DNA of 64,000 bases from Notoacmeibacter marinus (lineage in GTDB: Bacteria > Pseudomonadota > Alphaproteobacteria > Rhizobiales > Rhizobiaceae): assembly GCF_002238045.1 (NCBI RefSeq), contig NZ_NBYO01000003.1, forward strand, positions 186,001 to 250,000. Reading direction: 5' to 3'. The first letter of the stretch is position 1. Each line of letters begins with the position of its first letter. Positions 1-16,518 of the stretch are shown piece after piece. The notes below the pieces were generated by a model. It made no database searches. It saw only the letters and a list, made by a program, of their open reading frames with translations, and had not been told where the DNA came from. Made by a program: the position numbers and the translations under genes.

Positions 1-51
1 GCGCTTGAGGGCGAAGTCTCCATCATTATCGTCGACGGCGATGACGATTAG
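1..51 (+). CDS. 3' end of an unidentified gene (partial)
   Basis: Frame 1 is open from the first base and stops at TAG 49-51, giving the last 16 residues of a protein that ends in an acidic tail (VDGDDD). The start lies outside the window. Too little remains to assign a family. It could also be a chance open frame. Confidence 0.4.
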   Translation, partial: ALEGEVSIIIVDGDDD

Positions 52-119
52 GCGAATCGCAATGAAGAAACACGATCGACGGGCATGAGTCGCCAGGCCG
101 GGAAGCGCTGAACAGCCAG

Positions 120-941
120 TTACCTGCCCTGCCCCATAACATCGCAAAGGCGATCAATGGTACGTCGAACTTCCGGGCGGTTGCGGTCGTCCTGGTGCGT
201 GACCATCCACCGGTCATGGGCAAGGTCGGGTATGGTGGCGCCGGTGCGTTGCAGCCCTGTCTCGGAATCGCCGACGAAGGTCGGCAGAATCGCAACGCCC
301 CTGCCCGCCAGCGCCAGGTCGAGACTGTTGCGCGGAGAACTCACTTCGCAAACGGCATCCTTATCCACCCTCTTTTCCAGCCACCGCGCGGACGGCGTAT
401 CGGCAAGCACCTTGATCCATCGGTCTGGTGCACCGGGGCAGGCATAGGGCGCGAACTCGACGCGTGAAAGCTTTCGCGCGGCCAGTCCCTCCTCGCTCGG
501 CCGCCGATTGCGGAAGCCGATGACCGCCTCGCGGCGCGGAATATCGAGAACCGTTTCGGTCGAGAGAAAGCGCAGACGGACGTCGGCGGGCGCGCCTGTG
601 ATCTGCTCGAAATGTCGCAGGATGGCCAAGGTGGTCCATGTACCCGCTGAGATCTTTACCAAAGGCCGCTCGTCACGCTCCGCTCTCTCTGACACCCGAA
701 GAAGGCGGGCTTCGACATCCTTCAATTGGCCCAGCAACTCTTCCGCTGCTGCGGTGAGGGCGTAGCCGCGCTCATGGCGGACGAACAATTCCCGACCCAT
801 TGCCTGTTCGAGAGCAAGCATTCGGCGGCCCAGTGTCGCCGGACTTCGGCCAGTCTTCCGCGCTGCCGGCGACAGGCCTCCTTCCCTCGCCACCGCCAGA
901 AAGAGCTGCAGATCGTTCCAATCGACGTTCGTTTCATTCAT
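120..941 (-). CDS. LysR-family transcriptional regulator
   Basis: The 273-residue protein has the LysR layout. An N-terminal winged helix-turn-helix spans about residues 8-68, with the family pattern FLAVAREGGLSPAAR followed by LGRRMLALEQAMG. A linker helix leads into a substrate-binding-like effector domain from about residue 90. LysR proteins bind DNA as tetramers and usually control a divergent neighbour. Here the divergent gene is a short hypothetical protein at 1084, and the 142-base gap contains a direct repeat that could be the operator. The effector domain is slightly short for the family (about 300 residues is usual). The effector and targets cannot be predicted. Confidence 0.85.
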   Translation of the reverse strand: MNETNVDWNDLQLFLAVAREGGLSPAARKTGRSPATLGRRMLALEQAMGRELFVRHERGYALTAAAEELLGQLKDVEARLLRVSERAERDERPLVKISAGTWTTLAILRHFEQITGAPADVRLRFLSTETVLDIPRREAVIGFRNRRPSEEGLAARKLSRVEFAPYACPGAPDRWIKVLADTPSARWLEKRVDKDAVCEVSSPRNSLDLALAGRGVAILPTFVGDSETGLQRTGATIPDLAHDRWMVTHQDDRNRPEVRRTIDRLCDVMGQGR

Positions 942-972
942 GAAATGACCCGTTCGGATTGTTCTATTTCGT

Positions 973-1007
973 GCAGGTCAGCCAGCCATTAAGTTCGTTG
1001 CAGGTCA
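973..1007. promoter_or_regulatory. Direct repeat in the LysR/small-gene intergenic region
   Basis: GCAGGTCA occurs at 973-980 and again at 1000-1007, repeat starts 27 bases apart, between the divergent LysR gene and the small gene. The position fits an operator. It does not show a clear T-N11-A dyad, so the assignment is tentative. Confidence 0.25.
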
Positions 1008-1083
1008 AGCGGCGAGAACAAGTCGGCGCAACGGCTCAGTTCGTAACTGCATGACTGATCCAGCGAACACCAAGGAGACAATC

Positions 1084-1332
1084 ATGAGCGTTCACCCGCC
1101 TCTCCAGGCGCCGGACGGCGTGCCGTTTCCACATGCGAAGCGCAGCAAGGCGCTGCTGGCGGAGGACGCCTTCTACCAGATGCATGGCGGGCGCGGATCC
1201 CAGGCTCTATACCGGCTTGTCGATCTCGCGTCGTGCACCGTCGAACGGCCAATCCGTTCGACGGCATCGCTCAAGCGTGCCGGCGAACTGCTTCTCAAGC
1301 CTCTTCGTTTCCTTTTGCTCCGACGGGAGTGA
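1084..1332 (+). CDS. small hypothetical protein
   Basis: This is an 82-residue reading frame starting at ATG 1084, preceded by a good ribosome-binding site (AAGGAGA about 5 bases upstream). An in-frame ATG at 1051 has no such site, so the shorter form is preferred. The protein is basic, with a hydrophobic-basic C-terminus (LLLKPLRFLLLRRE). No domain is recognised. It is divergent from the LysR gene and may be its target. It ends about 100 bases before the rpoC terminator. The call rests on the start signal and the open frame only. Confidence 0.45.
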   Translation: MSVHPPLQAPDGVPFPHAKRSKALLAEDAFYQMHGGRGSQALYRLVDLASCTVERPIRSTASLKRAGELLLKPLRFLLLRRE

Positions 1333-1427
1333 GAGCGGGGAAGCCGACAACGATCCGTAACCTGCCGATCAATGGCGCGCGGTTCTGCCGATCGGTAAGC
1401 CATCCGACCGGCAAGAGGTCGCGATAT

Positions 1428-1461
1428 AGAAAAAGGGCCGCATCAGACGATGCGGCCCTTT
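1428..1461 (-). terminator. rho-independent terminator of rpoC
   Basis: A perfect 13-bp stem (1432-1444 with 1449-1461, 4-base loop) lies 26 bases after the rpoC stop. Read on the minus strand the stem is GC-rich and runs straight into TTTTTC, a classic intrinsic terminator. On the plus strand the T tract is shorter, so it may also weakly stop the small gene at 1084. Confidence 0.88.
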
Positions 1462-1486
1462 CTCGGTTTATGCTTTGCCAGTCGGC

Positions 1487-5692
<4,206 letters not shown>

Positions 5693-5852
5693 GCCATTCT
5701 CCTTCTGGGGCGTATCGCCCCTGTTCCGATAACCGGCGGGTGTCTCGTCCTCGTGCACCGCGCGCCGGCATTATGATGGCGGAAGGATTTGCCGCTCCCG
5801 CCATCAGGAGCGTGCCGCGCGAACCAGTAGCGGTCCGCGCGGTTGGCGTTTG

Positions 5853-10028
<4,176 letters not shown>

Positions 10029-10296
10029 GCGTCATATCCTCGTCGTGGGTCGTCCATCGTGGCCCCGGACCGGGCCATAACCGCCACCATCCAATCGTGA
10101 CGGGTCCAATATTTCGGTCGAGCATGACAGTGCGCGAACCTGCTCATTACCGCACATCATGCTCTGGGGCCGCTCATCCATCCATTCGATGAGCCCGGCT
10201 CCTAACGGGCAAAACCCGTCTCCTGAAATCCCGCCATTCGGAACCTCAGGAAAAGGGTTCGGTCTGGGCTTCTACGCCCTCGCCTGCCCCGAGACA

Positions 10297-10320
10297 GCCG
10301 CCCGGCAAAAACCGGGCGGC
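10297..10320 (-). other. strong hairpin in the rplL-rpoB intergenic region
   Basis: A perfect 9-bp GC stem (10297-10305 with 10312-10320) with a 6-base loop lies 18 bases past the rplL stop. On the minus strand it is not followed by a run of T, so it is not a typical intrinsic terminator. A partial attenuator or RNase III site between the ribosomal-protein and polymerase genes is known in other bacteria and would fit. The rest of the 310-base gap (10029-10338) shows no gene. Confidence 0.5.
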
Positions 10321-10338
10321 CAATCCGTCGGGACGGAA

Positions 10339-10716
10339 TTACTTCAGCTCGACCTTGGCGCCAGCCTCTTCGAGCTTCTTCTTCATCTCTTCGGCTTCGG
10401 CCTTGGAGACAGCTTCCTTGACCGGCTTCGGAGCGCTTTCGACCAGATCCTTGGCTTCCTTCAGGCCAAGACCCGTGATGCCGCGGACTTCCTTGATGAC
10501 GTTGATCTTCTTGTCACCGGCTTCGGTGAGAACGACGTCGAACTCGGTCTTCTCTTCGGCCGCTTCGGCCGGAGCAGCGCCACCGCCGGCAGCCGCGACG
10601 GCGACCGGCGCAGCGGCGGAAACGCCCCACTTCTCTTCAAGCATCTTGGAAAGCTCGGCGGCTTCCATGACGGTCAGGTTGGAAAGGTCGTCAGCAATCT
10701 TTTCGAGATCAGCCAT
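10339..10716 (-). CDS. rplL: 50S ribosomal protein L7/L12
   Basis: The 125-residue stalk protein has the expected three parts: an N-terminal dimerisation helix (about 1-35), an Ala/Gly/Pro-rich flexible hinge (about 36-50) and the C-terminal domain with [16 protein letters not shown], which contacts EF-Tu and EF-G. It recruits translation factors to the ribosome as dimers bound to L10. It lies 60 bases after rplJ and is probably co-transcribed with it. Nothing unusual is seen. Confidence 0.98.
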   Translation of the reverse strand: MADLEKIADDLSNLTVMEAAELSKMLEEKWGVSAAAPVAVAAAGGGAAPAEAAEEKTEFDVVLTEAGDKKINVIKEVRGITGLGLKEAKDLVESAPKPVKEAVSKAEAEEMKKKLEEAGAKVELK

Positions 10717-10776
10717 TTTTTAGTTCCTTGTCAGATAGTTCGAACAGTTGTTTGATTGGTTGGTTGAAGAAAAGCC

Positions 10777-11295
10777 TTACGCTTCCTCGTCCTTCCGGGC
10801 ATAGGCGCCGAGAACGCGGGCCAACTGGCCAGCCGGAGCCTGGGTCACACCTGCAATGCGCGTGGCCGGCGTCGTGATGATGCCGACGATCTTGGCGCGC
10901 AGCTCATCCAGCGAGGGCAGCTCTGCAAGCTGCTTCACGCCGGACTGGTCGAGCATGGTGCCGCCCATTGCACCGCCAAGGATCACGAGCTTGTCGTTGG
11001 CCTTGGCGAAATCGGACGCCACCTTCGGTGCGGTTACCGGATCTTCCGAATAGGCAATCAGCGTCTGACCCACGAACAGGTCGGACATGCCCTCGGATTC
11101 CGTGCCCTGAAGAGCGATTTTGGCGAGGCGATTCTTCGCGACTTTCACCGTGCCGCCAGCTTCACGCATTTTCGAGCGCAGATCGCTCATTTTCGCGACG
11201 CTGAGACCGGTATAGTGGGCCACGACAACAGAGCCGGCGTTCTGGAAAACACCGTTCAGTTCCGTGACGAATTCGCGCTTTTCCGCTCTTTCCAC
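10777..11295 (-). CDS. rplJ: 50S ribosomal protein L10
   Basis: The 172-residue L10 anchors L7/L12 dimers to 23S rRNA and, in bacteria studied, represses its own mRNA. The start is assigned to GTG 11295 because GGAGA lies 6-7 bases upstream and the product then begins with the family sequence (V/M)ERAEKREFV. The frame is open a further 49 codons upstream, but that part does not resemble L10. A 9-bp hairpin ends 15 bases before the start codon, next to the ribosome-binding site, and more hairpins lie upstream. Both suit translational control. Confidence 0.97.
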   Translation of the reverse strand: MERAEKREFVTELNGVFQNAGSVVVAHYTGLSVAKMSDLRSKMREAGGTVKVAKNRLAKIALQGTESEGMSDLFVGQTLIAYSEDPVTAPKVASDFAKANDKLVILGGAMGGTMLDQSGVKQLAELPSLDELRAKIVGIITTPATRIAGVTQAPAGQLARVLGAYARKDEEA

Positions 11296-11310
11296 TTCGT
11301 CTCTCCGTTT

Positions 11311-11332
11311 GATCGGCGACTTCTCGCCGATC
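11311..11332 (-). promoter_or_regulatory. hairpin next to the rplJ ribosome-binding site
   Basis: Perfect inverted repeat: GATCGGCGA at 11311-11319 pairs with TCGCCGATC at 11324-11332 around a GAAG loop (minus strand). It ends 15 bases before the rplJ GTG, directly 5' of the GGAGA ribosome-binding site. It may be part of the L10 autoregulatory leader. It has no T tract and so is not a terminator. Confidence 0.5.
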
Positions 11333-11520
11333 GGTTGGCAGTCGCCGCCCCTCCCCTTAGGAAGACGCGACAGCGATGTTCCTGCCCCCTCGCCTTCAAC
11401 TGCGCCAGGCAGCCATCCAGCTCGGAATACGGTTCGAACCATCCACCGGCGACATACCGATTTCCGGCCTCACCCCGTCTCATGCAGGCCATGCGATTAA
11501 GGCAAAGCCACCCACAATCT

Positions 11521-11550
11521 CGGACAGGATTGTCCGGATGTTTCCATCCG
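11521..11550 (-). other. tandem competing hairpins in the rplA-rplJ gap
   Basis: On the minus strand CGGATG-GAAA-CATCCG (11550-11535), a stem with a GNRA tetraloop, is followed by CGGACA-ATCC-TGTCCG (11536-11521). The two stems share two bases, so they cannot both be fully formed. This looks like structured RNA, possibly part of an L10 leader. The function is inferred from position only. Confidence 0.4.
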
Positions 11551-11582
11551 ACCCGACCACCAGAAGCAGTCGGGATTTCGAA

Positions 11583-11610
11583 CCGGCGACGAAATGTTCC
11601 TCGTCACCGG
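11583..11610 (-). other. hairpin directly after rplA
   Basis: A 10-bp stem (CCGGTGACGA with TCGTCGCCGG, one G-T pair, 8-base loop) lies 5 bases after the rplA stop on the minus strand. No T run follows, so it is more likely an mRNA 3'-end stabiliser or processing site than a full terminator. Confidence 0.4.
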
Positions 11611-11615
11611 AATTC

Positions 11616-12314
11616 TTATTCGGCGCTAAGCGTACCCAGGTCGACCTTGACGCCCGGGCCCATGGTCGAGGTGATGCTCATGCGCTTCAGATAAGTGCCC
11701 TTGGCGCCAGCCGGGCGGGCCTTGGTGACCGCGTCGGCGAAGGCGCGAACGTTCTCGATCAACTTGTCGGCTTCGAAGGAAGCCTTGCCGACACCGGCAT
11801 GAACGATCCCGGCCTTCTCGACGCGGAACTCGACGGCGCCACCCTTGGACGCCTTCACGGCGGCGGTGACGTCGGGCGTAACCGTGCCGACCTTCGGGTT
11901 CGGCATCATGCCGCGGGGGCCGAGCACCTTACCGAGACGGCCGACCAGCGGCATCATGTCGGGCGTGGCGATGACGCGATCGAAATCGATCTTGCCGCCC
12001 TGCACCTGTTCGACCAGATCTTCCGCGCCAACAATATCGGCGCCGGCGGCCGTCGCTTCTTCGGCCTTGTCGCCACGGGCGAACACGGCGACGCGAACGT
12101 CGCGGCCCGTACCGTTCGGCAGATTGACGACGCCGCGGACCATCTGGTCCGCATGGCGGGGATCGACGCCGAGATTGAACGCAACTTCGATCGTCTCGTC
12201 GAACTTGGCCGTCGCACGGTCCTTGATCATCGAGACGGCCTCAGCCAGATCGTAATTCTTCGTACGATCGATGCCTTCGCGCGCTTTTTCGGTGCGTTTT
12301 GCATTTTTCGCCAT
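11616..12314 (-). CDS. rplA: 50S ribosomal protein L1
   Basis: The 232-residue L1 forms the mobile L1 stalk that guides deacylated tRNA out of the E site, and it is a translational repressor of rplK-rplA in model bacteria. The family sequences [17 protein letters not shown] and [11 protein letters not shown] are present. The start is ATG 12314 ([10 protein letters not shown]). The frame continues upstream through rplK, but that is overlap. Only 4 bases separate it from the rplK stop, so the two are translationally coupled. Confidence 0.98.
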   Translation of the reverse strand: MAKNAKRTEKAREGIDRTKNYDLAEAVSMIKDRATAKFDETIEVAFNLGVDPRHADQMVRGVVNLPNGTGRDVRVAVFARGDKAEEATAAGADIVGAEDLVEQVQGGKIDFDRVIATPDMMPLVGRLGKVLGPRGMMPNPKVGTVTPDVTAAVKASKGGAVEFRVEKAGIVHAGVGKASFEADKLIENVRAFADAVTKARPAGAKGTYLKRMSITSTMGPGVKVDLGTLSAE

Positions 12315-12318
12315 CAGA

Positions 12319-12747
12319 TCAACCCTCCACCTGCAGGCCCATGGAACGGGCGGAGCCTTCGACCATACGCATGGCGGCTTCGACGTCGTTCGCATTGAGG
12401 TCGGTCATCTTGGCTTCGGCGATCTCACGCACCTGAGCCGAGGACAGCTTGCCAGCCACTTCCTTGCCCGGCGCCTTGGAAGCCGACTTCAGGCCGGCTA
12501 CCTTCTTGATGAAGTAGCTCACGGGCGGCTGTTTGGTGACGAAGGTGAAGCTCTTGTCCTGGTAGTAGGTGATGATCGTGGGGATCGGCATCCCCTTTTC
12601 CATCTCCTGCGTGCGGGCGTTGAACGCCTTGCAGAACTCCATGATGTTGATGCCGCGCTGACCGAGCGCGGGACCGATGGGCGGCGCAGGAGCTGCGGAG
12701 CCTGCGGGCACCTGCAGCTTCAGTTCGCCAGCAACTTTCTTAGCCAT
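12319..12747 (-). CDS. rplK: 50S ribosomal protein L11
   Basis: The 142-residue L11 binds the GTPase-associated region of 23S rRNA and is needed for the stringent response through RelA. The N-terminal proline-rich stretch ([19 protein letters not shown]) and the C-terminal rRNA-binding domain are intact. It opens the rplK-rplA pair. The 156-base gap to nusG shows no recognisable promoter, so transcription may come from upstream. Confidence 0.98.
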   Translation of the reverse strand: MAKKVAGELKLQVPAGSAAPAPPIGPALGQRGINIMEFCKAFNARTQEMEKGMPIPTIITYYQDKSFTFVTKQPPVSYFIKKVAGLKSASKAPGKEVAGKLSSAQVREIAEAKMTDLNANDVEAAMRMVEGSARSMGLQVEG

Positions 12748-12903
12748 GTTGCCAGTCCTTCATTTGTGCCGCGATCCTTCGCGGCGGTTGCAACGTGGTG
12801 GTCCGGGCTTTCTTCGAGACTGCCGGCAAAAGCACCCTCACCCTCCCACCGATGTGACGGTTCCACTGAACCGCCGAGAGGCCGCTTCGCAGCGACCGCG
12901 CGA

Positions 12904-13434
12904 TCAGGTCTTTTCGACCTGCCCGAATTCCAGATCGACCGGGGTCGCACGACCGAAGATCGAGACCTCGACCTTGAGACGCGAACGCTCCGCATCGACT
13001 TCCTGAACCACGCCATTGAATGAAGCGAAGGGCCCATCGGAGACACGAACGTTTTCGCCGATCTCGAAGACGATCGAAGGCTTGGGTCGCTCCACGCCTT
13101 CCTGAACCTGGGTCAGGATCTGCTCAGCTTCACGATCGGGGATGGGAATAGGCTTGCTTTCCGTTCCGAGAAAGCCGGACACTTTCGGCGTGTTCTTGAT
13201 AAGATGGAACACGTCATCGGTCAGATCGGCCCGGACCATGACATAGCCGGGAAAAAACTTGCGTTCGGTATCGACCTTTCGACCGCGCCGGACTTCCGTG
13301 ACCTTCTCGGTCGGCACGACGATGTCCTCGAAGTGGTCCCACAGGCCTTTCTGCTTGGCCTGTTCCTCGATCGATTCCTTCACCTTCTTCTCGAAGTTCG
13401 CGTAGGCGTGAACGATATACCAGCGTGCGGCCAT
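12904..13434 (-). CDS. nusG: transcription termination/antitermination protein NusG
   Basis: The 176-residue protein has an N-terminal NGN domain (begins [15 protein letters not shown], about 1-110) that binds RNA polymerase beta'. Its C-terminal KOW domain (about 125-176, [18 protein letters not shown]) contacts Rho or ribosomal S10. The start at ATG 13434 matches the conserved N-terminus; an in-frame extension to 13551 overlaps secE and is rejected. The gap to secE is 40 bases. Confidence 0.98.
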   Translation of the reverse strand: MAARWYIVHAYANFEKKVKESIEEQAKQKGLWDHFEDIVVPTEKVTEVRRGRKVDTERKFFPGYVMVRADLTDDVFHLIKNTPKVSGFLGTESKPIPIPDREAEQILTQVQEGVERPKPSIVFEIGENVRVSDGPFASFNGVVQEVDAERSRLKVEVSIFGRATPVDLEFGQVEKT

Positions 13435-13474
13435 AATGAGTAAAGCTTCCCTCGAAAAAGCGCTTTGCGCGGCG

Positions 13475-13681
13475 TCAGGCGCCGATATTGAGAATGAGTT
13501 CGATGATGATCGCGAAGACCTGATCGGCGGCGAAGAAAAAGACGGCAGCAAGCGCCGCCATGACCAGCACCATGATCGTAGAGATCACGGTTTCGCGCCG
13601 ACTCGGCCAAACGACCTTGCGCGCTTCGTCCCGCACCTGCTGAAGGTAGACGAAGGGGTTCTTGGTTCGTGTCGATGCCAT
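13475..13681 (-). CDS. secE: preprotein translocase subunit SecE
   Basis: The 68-residue short form of SecE is the single-span type of alphaproteobacteria. An amphipathic helix with the conserved [15 protein letters not shown] precedes one transmembrane segment (about residues 36-62). SecE clamps SecY in the inner-membrane translocon. It lies between tRNA-Trp and nusG, the usual neighbours. Confidence 0.97.
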   Translation of the reverse strand: MASTRTKNPFVYLQQVRDEARKVVWPSRRETVISTIMVLVMAALAAVFFFAADQVFAIIIELILNIGA

Positions 13682-14025
13682 CGTTCGCCTGACCTGCCGT
13701 TCCGCCGCTCATTGGTCCGGATGCCGCATGCCGTGGCAGCGCAAACGCGAACTGTCAACGAAACCCGCGCCTTACATCCATGCGCGATCCGGCGCTCCAG
13801 CGCCATCCTCGCGTCGTTTCGTTTCAGGAGATCGCGATGACCATCCAATCGTCACCGTCGATACCAATGGAGTTGTGCCTACTCATTTCGAGTCGGTTTG
13901 TCCATGCGCCACAGGCGCGAAAGCGATGAAACGCTTCGCGCCGAGCAACTCTATCTATCGAGTCGCGTTTCAGATTGCAAGGGTTCGATCTTTCGAGAAC
14001 GACACAAGCGCGATGCGCCACCGAA
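13682..14025. other. 344-base gene-free region between secE and tRNA-Trp
   Basis: No convincing reading frame or RNA gene is seen. The only signal picked out is a sigma-70-like promoter on the minus strand (see 13952-13980), which would serve secE-nusG separately from the tRNA transcript. Confidence 0.5.
13952..13980 (-). promoter_or_regulatory. possible promoter for secE-nusG
   Basis: On the minus strand TTGCAA (13980-13975) and TAGATA (13957-13952) are separated by exactly 17 bases, a reasonable sigma-70 match. It lies about 270 bases upstream of secE, just downstream of tRNA-Trp. It was found by eye with no statistical test. Confidence 0.35.
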
Positions 14026-14101
<76 letters not shown>

Positions 14102-14297
14102 AGCGCGATTGGCGCCCTCATAGGCAACGCCGCAGCGATTGGCAACAGGAAATACCGCCGCGCATTTGCGATAAGTCCACGCGAAGGACAGCAGGGATCG
14201 AAGATTCGTTCGGTTGCAGTTCGTCGCCCGTCACTATAGATCAGCGCCGGCAAGCGGCGAAATGCTGCGACCACTGACAAGATGGCTCTGCCCAACC

Positions 14298-14927
14298 ATG
14301 CCACCCTCTCGGTTCGACCTCATTCTCTTCGATCTGGACGGGGTCATTCTCGATTCACGAACCAATATGGACCGCGCCTGGCGGGCCGTTCAGAGCGAAC
14401 ACGGGCTGGCGACGCCATTCGAGGAATATTTCGCGGAGATCGGCCGACCGTTTGCCGACATTATGGCCCGCCTCGGTCTTGCCGATCGCGCGAGCGCCAT
14501 CGAAACGACGTTCCGCCGCAGCTCGACGGAAACCATCGGTCAGACCGCGTTTTTCGACGGAATGTCGGATGTGCTGGCGCGCATATCGGCCTCATCCGTC
14601 AAGGTGGGAATCGTAACATCGAAAGACGAAATCCGGGCGAAGCTGGTGCTGGAGCGTCTGGATTGCAAACTCGATATCATTCTGACGCCTCGCTCCGATC
14701 TTCGTGGCAAACCGGCGCCGGATGCGCTTCTCTACGCCATGGCTCTGCTTCATACCGACCCGGCCCACACCATCTTCATCGGCGATATGGCCAGCGATCA
14801 CGAGGCGGCCAAACGCGCCGGGATCGCTTATGGGCACGTCGATTGGGGTTATGGCGATCCGGCGAACGATGATTGCCGTCGCCTGCAAAACCCGCAAGAG
14901 CTTCTCACCCTGCTTGGATTGGAGTGA
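14298..14927 (+). CDS. HAD-superfamily phosphatase
   Basis: The 209-residue protein has haloacid-dehalogenase motifs: FDLDGVILDS near the N-terminus (nucleophile and acid Asp), VTSKDE (motif II Thr), GKPAPD (motif III Lys) and FIGDMASD (motif IV Asp). A helical cap of phosphoglycolate-phosphatase type lies between motifs I and II. The start at ATG 14298 is preferred, although ATG 14262 and TTG 14214 are in frame and no strong ribosome-binding site decides. It ends 2 bases before kdsB, so the two are coupled. The substrate may therefore lie in Kdo or surface-sugar metabolism (perhaps Kdo-8-phosphate), but KdsC proteins are usually cap-less, so this is only inference. Confidence 0.85.
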   Translation: MPPSRFDLILFDLDGVILDSRTNMDRAWRAVQSEHGLATPFEEYFAEIGRPFADIMARLGLADRASAIETTFRRSSTETIGQTAFFDGMSDVLARISASSVKVGIVTSKDEIRAKLVLERLDCKLDIILTPRSDLRGKPAPDALLYAMALLHTDPAHTIFIGDMASDHEAAKRAGIAYGHVDWGYGDPANDDCRRLQNPQELLTLLGLE

Positions 14928-14929
14928 TC

Positions 14930-15679
14930 ATGCCAAACGTCGCCGCCATCATACCGTGCCGATACGGCGCTACCCGCTTTCCGGGTAAGCCGCTCGCCGA
15001 CATTAATGGCAAACCCATGATGTGGCATGTCTTTCAGCGCGCCTGCGAAACCCAGTTGGTCGGCAGGGCGTATATCGCCACAGACGACGATCGGATTGCG
15101 CGACAATGCGAAATTCTCGATCTGCCGGTGATCCGTACCCGATCGAGCCATCCGACCGGCACCGACCGTATCGCCGAGGCTATCCGCGCTACGGACGAAG
15201 ATGTCATCGTCAATGTTCAGGGCGATGAACCCATGATCGATCCGGCTGCCATCGACGCCGTGGTTCAGGCGCTGATCGACAGCCCGGACGAGGTTCTTGT
15301 CACCAATGGGTGCCATGTGATCACCCATTCCGGCGATGCCATCGATACCAACAATGTGAAGGTCGTGTGCGATTTCCAAAGCAATGCGCTGGCCTATTCG
15401 CGCCTGCCGATTCCCTATCCGAAGGGGGATGCCGTGCGGCATTTGCGCCAACTCGGCCTTTACGCTTTCCGGCGCGATGCGCTGAAGCTCTTCAGTTCTT
15501 TGCGGCCGGGTCCATTGGAGCGGGCCGAGAGCGTGGAAATGCTGCGCTTTGTCGAGCATGGCCATAAAGTGAAAATGGTCGAAGTGGCGCCCGGCGACGA
15601 TATTCCGGTCGATACGCCCAGCGATCTGGAACGGGTGCGCGCCAAAATGAGCGGGCAGAAAGTCCAGGGCCCGACCTGA
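14930..15679 (+). CDS. kdsB: 3-deoxy-manno-octulosonate cytidylyltransferase (CMP-Kdo synthetase)
   Basis: The 249-residue enzyme couples Kdo to CTP, giving CMP-Kdo, the activated donor for lipid A-core Kdo transferases and for Kdo in capsules. It shows the nucleotide-binding N-terminus PCRYGATRFPGKPL, the SHPTGTDRIAEA segment and NVQGDEPMI with a metal-binding Asp. GGAG lies 5 bases ahead of ATG 14930, inside the end of the HAD gene. Its 3' end faces, at 14 bases, a glycosyltransferase with sialyltransferase-like motifs. Sialyltransferases use CMP-sugars, so the proximity may be functional. Confidence 0.97.
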   Translation: MPNVAAIIPCRYGATRFPGKPLADINGKPMMWHVFQRACETQLVGRAYIATDDDRIARQCEILDLPVIRTRSSHPTGTDRIAEAIRATDEDVIVNVQGDEPMIDPAAIDAVVQALIDSPDEVLVTNGCHVITHSGDAIDTNNVKVVCDFQSNALAYSRLPIPYPKGDAVRHLRQLGLYAFRRDALKLFSSLRPGPLERAESVEMLRFVEHGHKVKMVEVAPGDDIPVDTPSDLERVRAKMSGQKVQGPT

Positions 15680-15693
15680 CAGCCTTTTTGGCT

Positions 15694-16518
15694 CTACCCG
15701 GTACCGTCCGATCGCTTGGCCAGCGAGCGAAGGCGTGCCCCCCATTTGCGCAGGACAGCGCCGCTATCGCGGCGGCGCACGGCCTTCGCGGCTAGAGAAC
15801 GGGTCGCCGCCACGGTGATTTCCAGATTGCCCTGGACCACTTCGGCAATTTTCGAAACGTCCATATCCGGATAACGGCTTTGCAACGCCTGAACGGTCGT
15901 CGTTCCCGGTTCAGGCAAGCGTGTCAGACGCCCTGCTCGCCGCTCGATCTCGAGCACGCTCTGTTCCAAAATCCAGTCGTGACTGTTCAGCATTTTGTTG
16001 GCGCCGTCCGGAACGCCGGTAAAGCCGTCGAGCGTTACCGTCATCCAAGGGCAGTTCTCCATCAGCCAAAGCGCCACCATGAAGCCGGTCGATGGTGGCC
16101 GGCCCTGCGTGTACCAACCATGTACCGTTGCGCGGCCATCGATCACGAAGTCGATACCGTCCGGGCGAATGGTCGCCGGCCTGCCATCCAGCGGACCAAA
16201 ATGATCCTTGCCGCCCCGAACCGCTGCCGTGCCGATCAGGGCGCCGGACGCGAATAGCGCCTGCGCGGCCTCGCGATTGCCCGCGGACTGGATAAGCGTC
16301 TCATGAGTGCGCATCGGCTGACAAAGAAGACTGTTCTGCGTGAACGGCTCGCCGAGAATTTTCCAGACGGGCCCGAAGAACACATGCAGACGTTTGGTAT
16401 CGGGCTTCGCCTCGTAGCCAGCGGGGTCGGCGGCCGTGCTGTTGGCGAAAATGACAGCCGTTTCAAAACGCTTTAGACGGTCCCGTAGCGAATTGTCGTT
16501 TTCTGCACGATCATTCAT
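15694..16518 (-). CDS. GT29/sialyltransferase-like glycosyltransferase, copy A
   Basis: The 274-residue protein is clearly paralogous to the gene at 17753-18580. Shared blocks are ANS (residues 25-27), VFFGxVxKILxEPF (46-59), GKDH (103-106), GWYTQGxxPxTGF (134-146), GFTG (165-168) and HDWxxEQ (180-186). These resemble sialylmotifs: ANS in motif L, PSTG followed by GF in motif S, and H180-x4-E185 as motif VS. GT29 enzymes transfer sugars from CMP donors. There is no signal peptide or membrane span, suggesting a cytoplasmic or peripheral enzyme. It overlaps the VOC gene by 8 bases (ATGATG start; the second ATG is used). The donor could be CMP-Kdo given kdsB next door. The family assignment is by motif only. 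Confidence 0.6.
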   Translation of the reverse strand: MNDRAENDNSLRDRLKRFETAVIFANSTAADPAGYEAKPDTKRLHVFFGPVWKILGEPFTQNSLLCQPMRTHETLIQSAGNREAAQALFASGALIGTAAVRGGKDHFGPLDGRPATIRPDGIDFVIDGRATVHGWYTQGRPPSTGFMVALWLMENCPWMTVTLDGFTGVPDGANKMLNSHDWILEQSVLEIERRAGRLTRLPEPGTTTVQALQSRYPDMDVSKIAEVVQGNLEITVAATRSLAAKAVRRRDSGAVLRKWGARLRSLAKRSDGTG

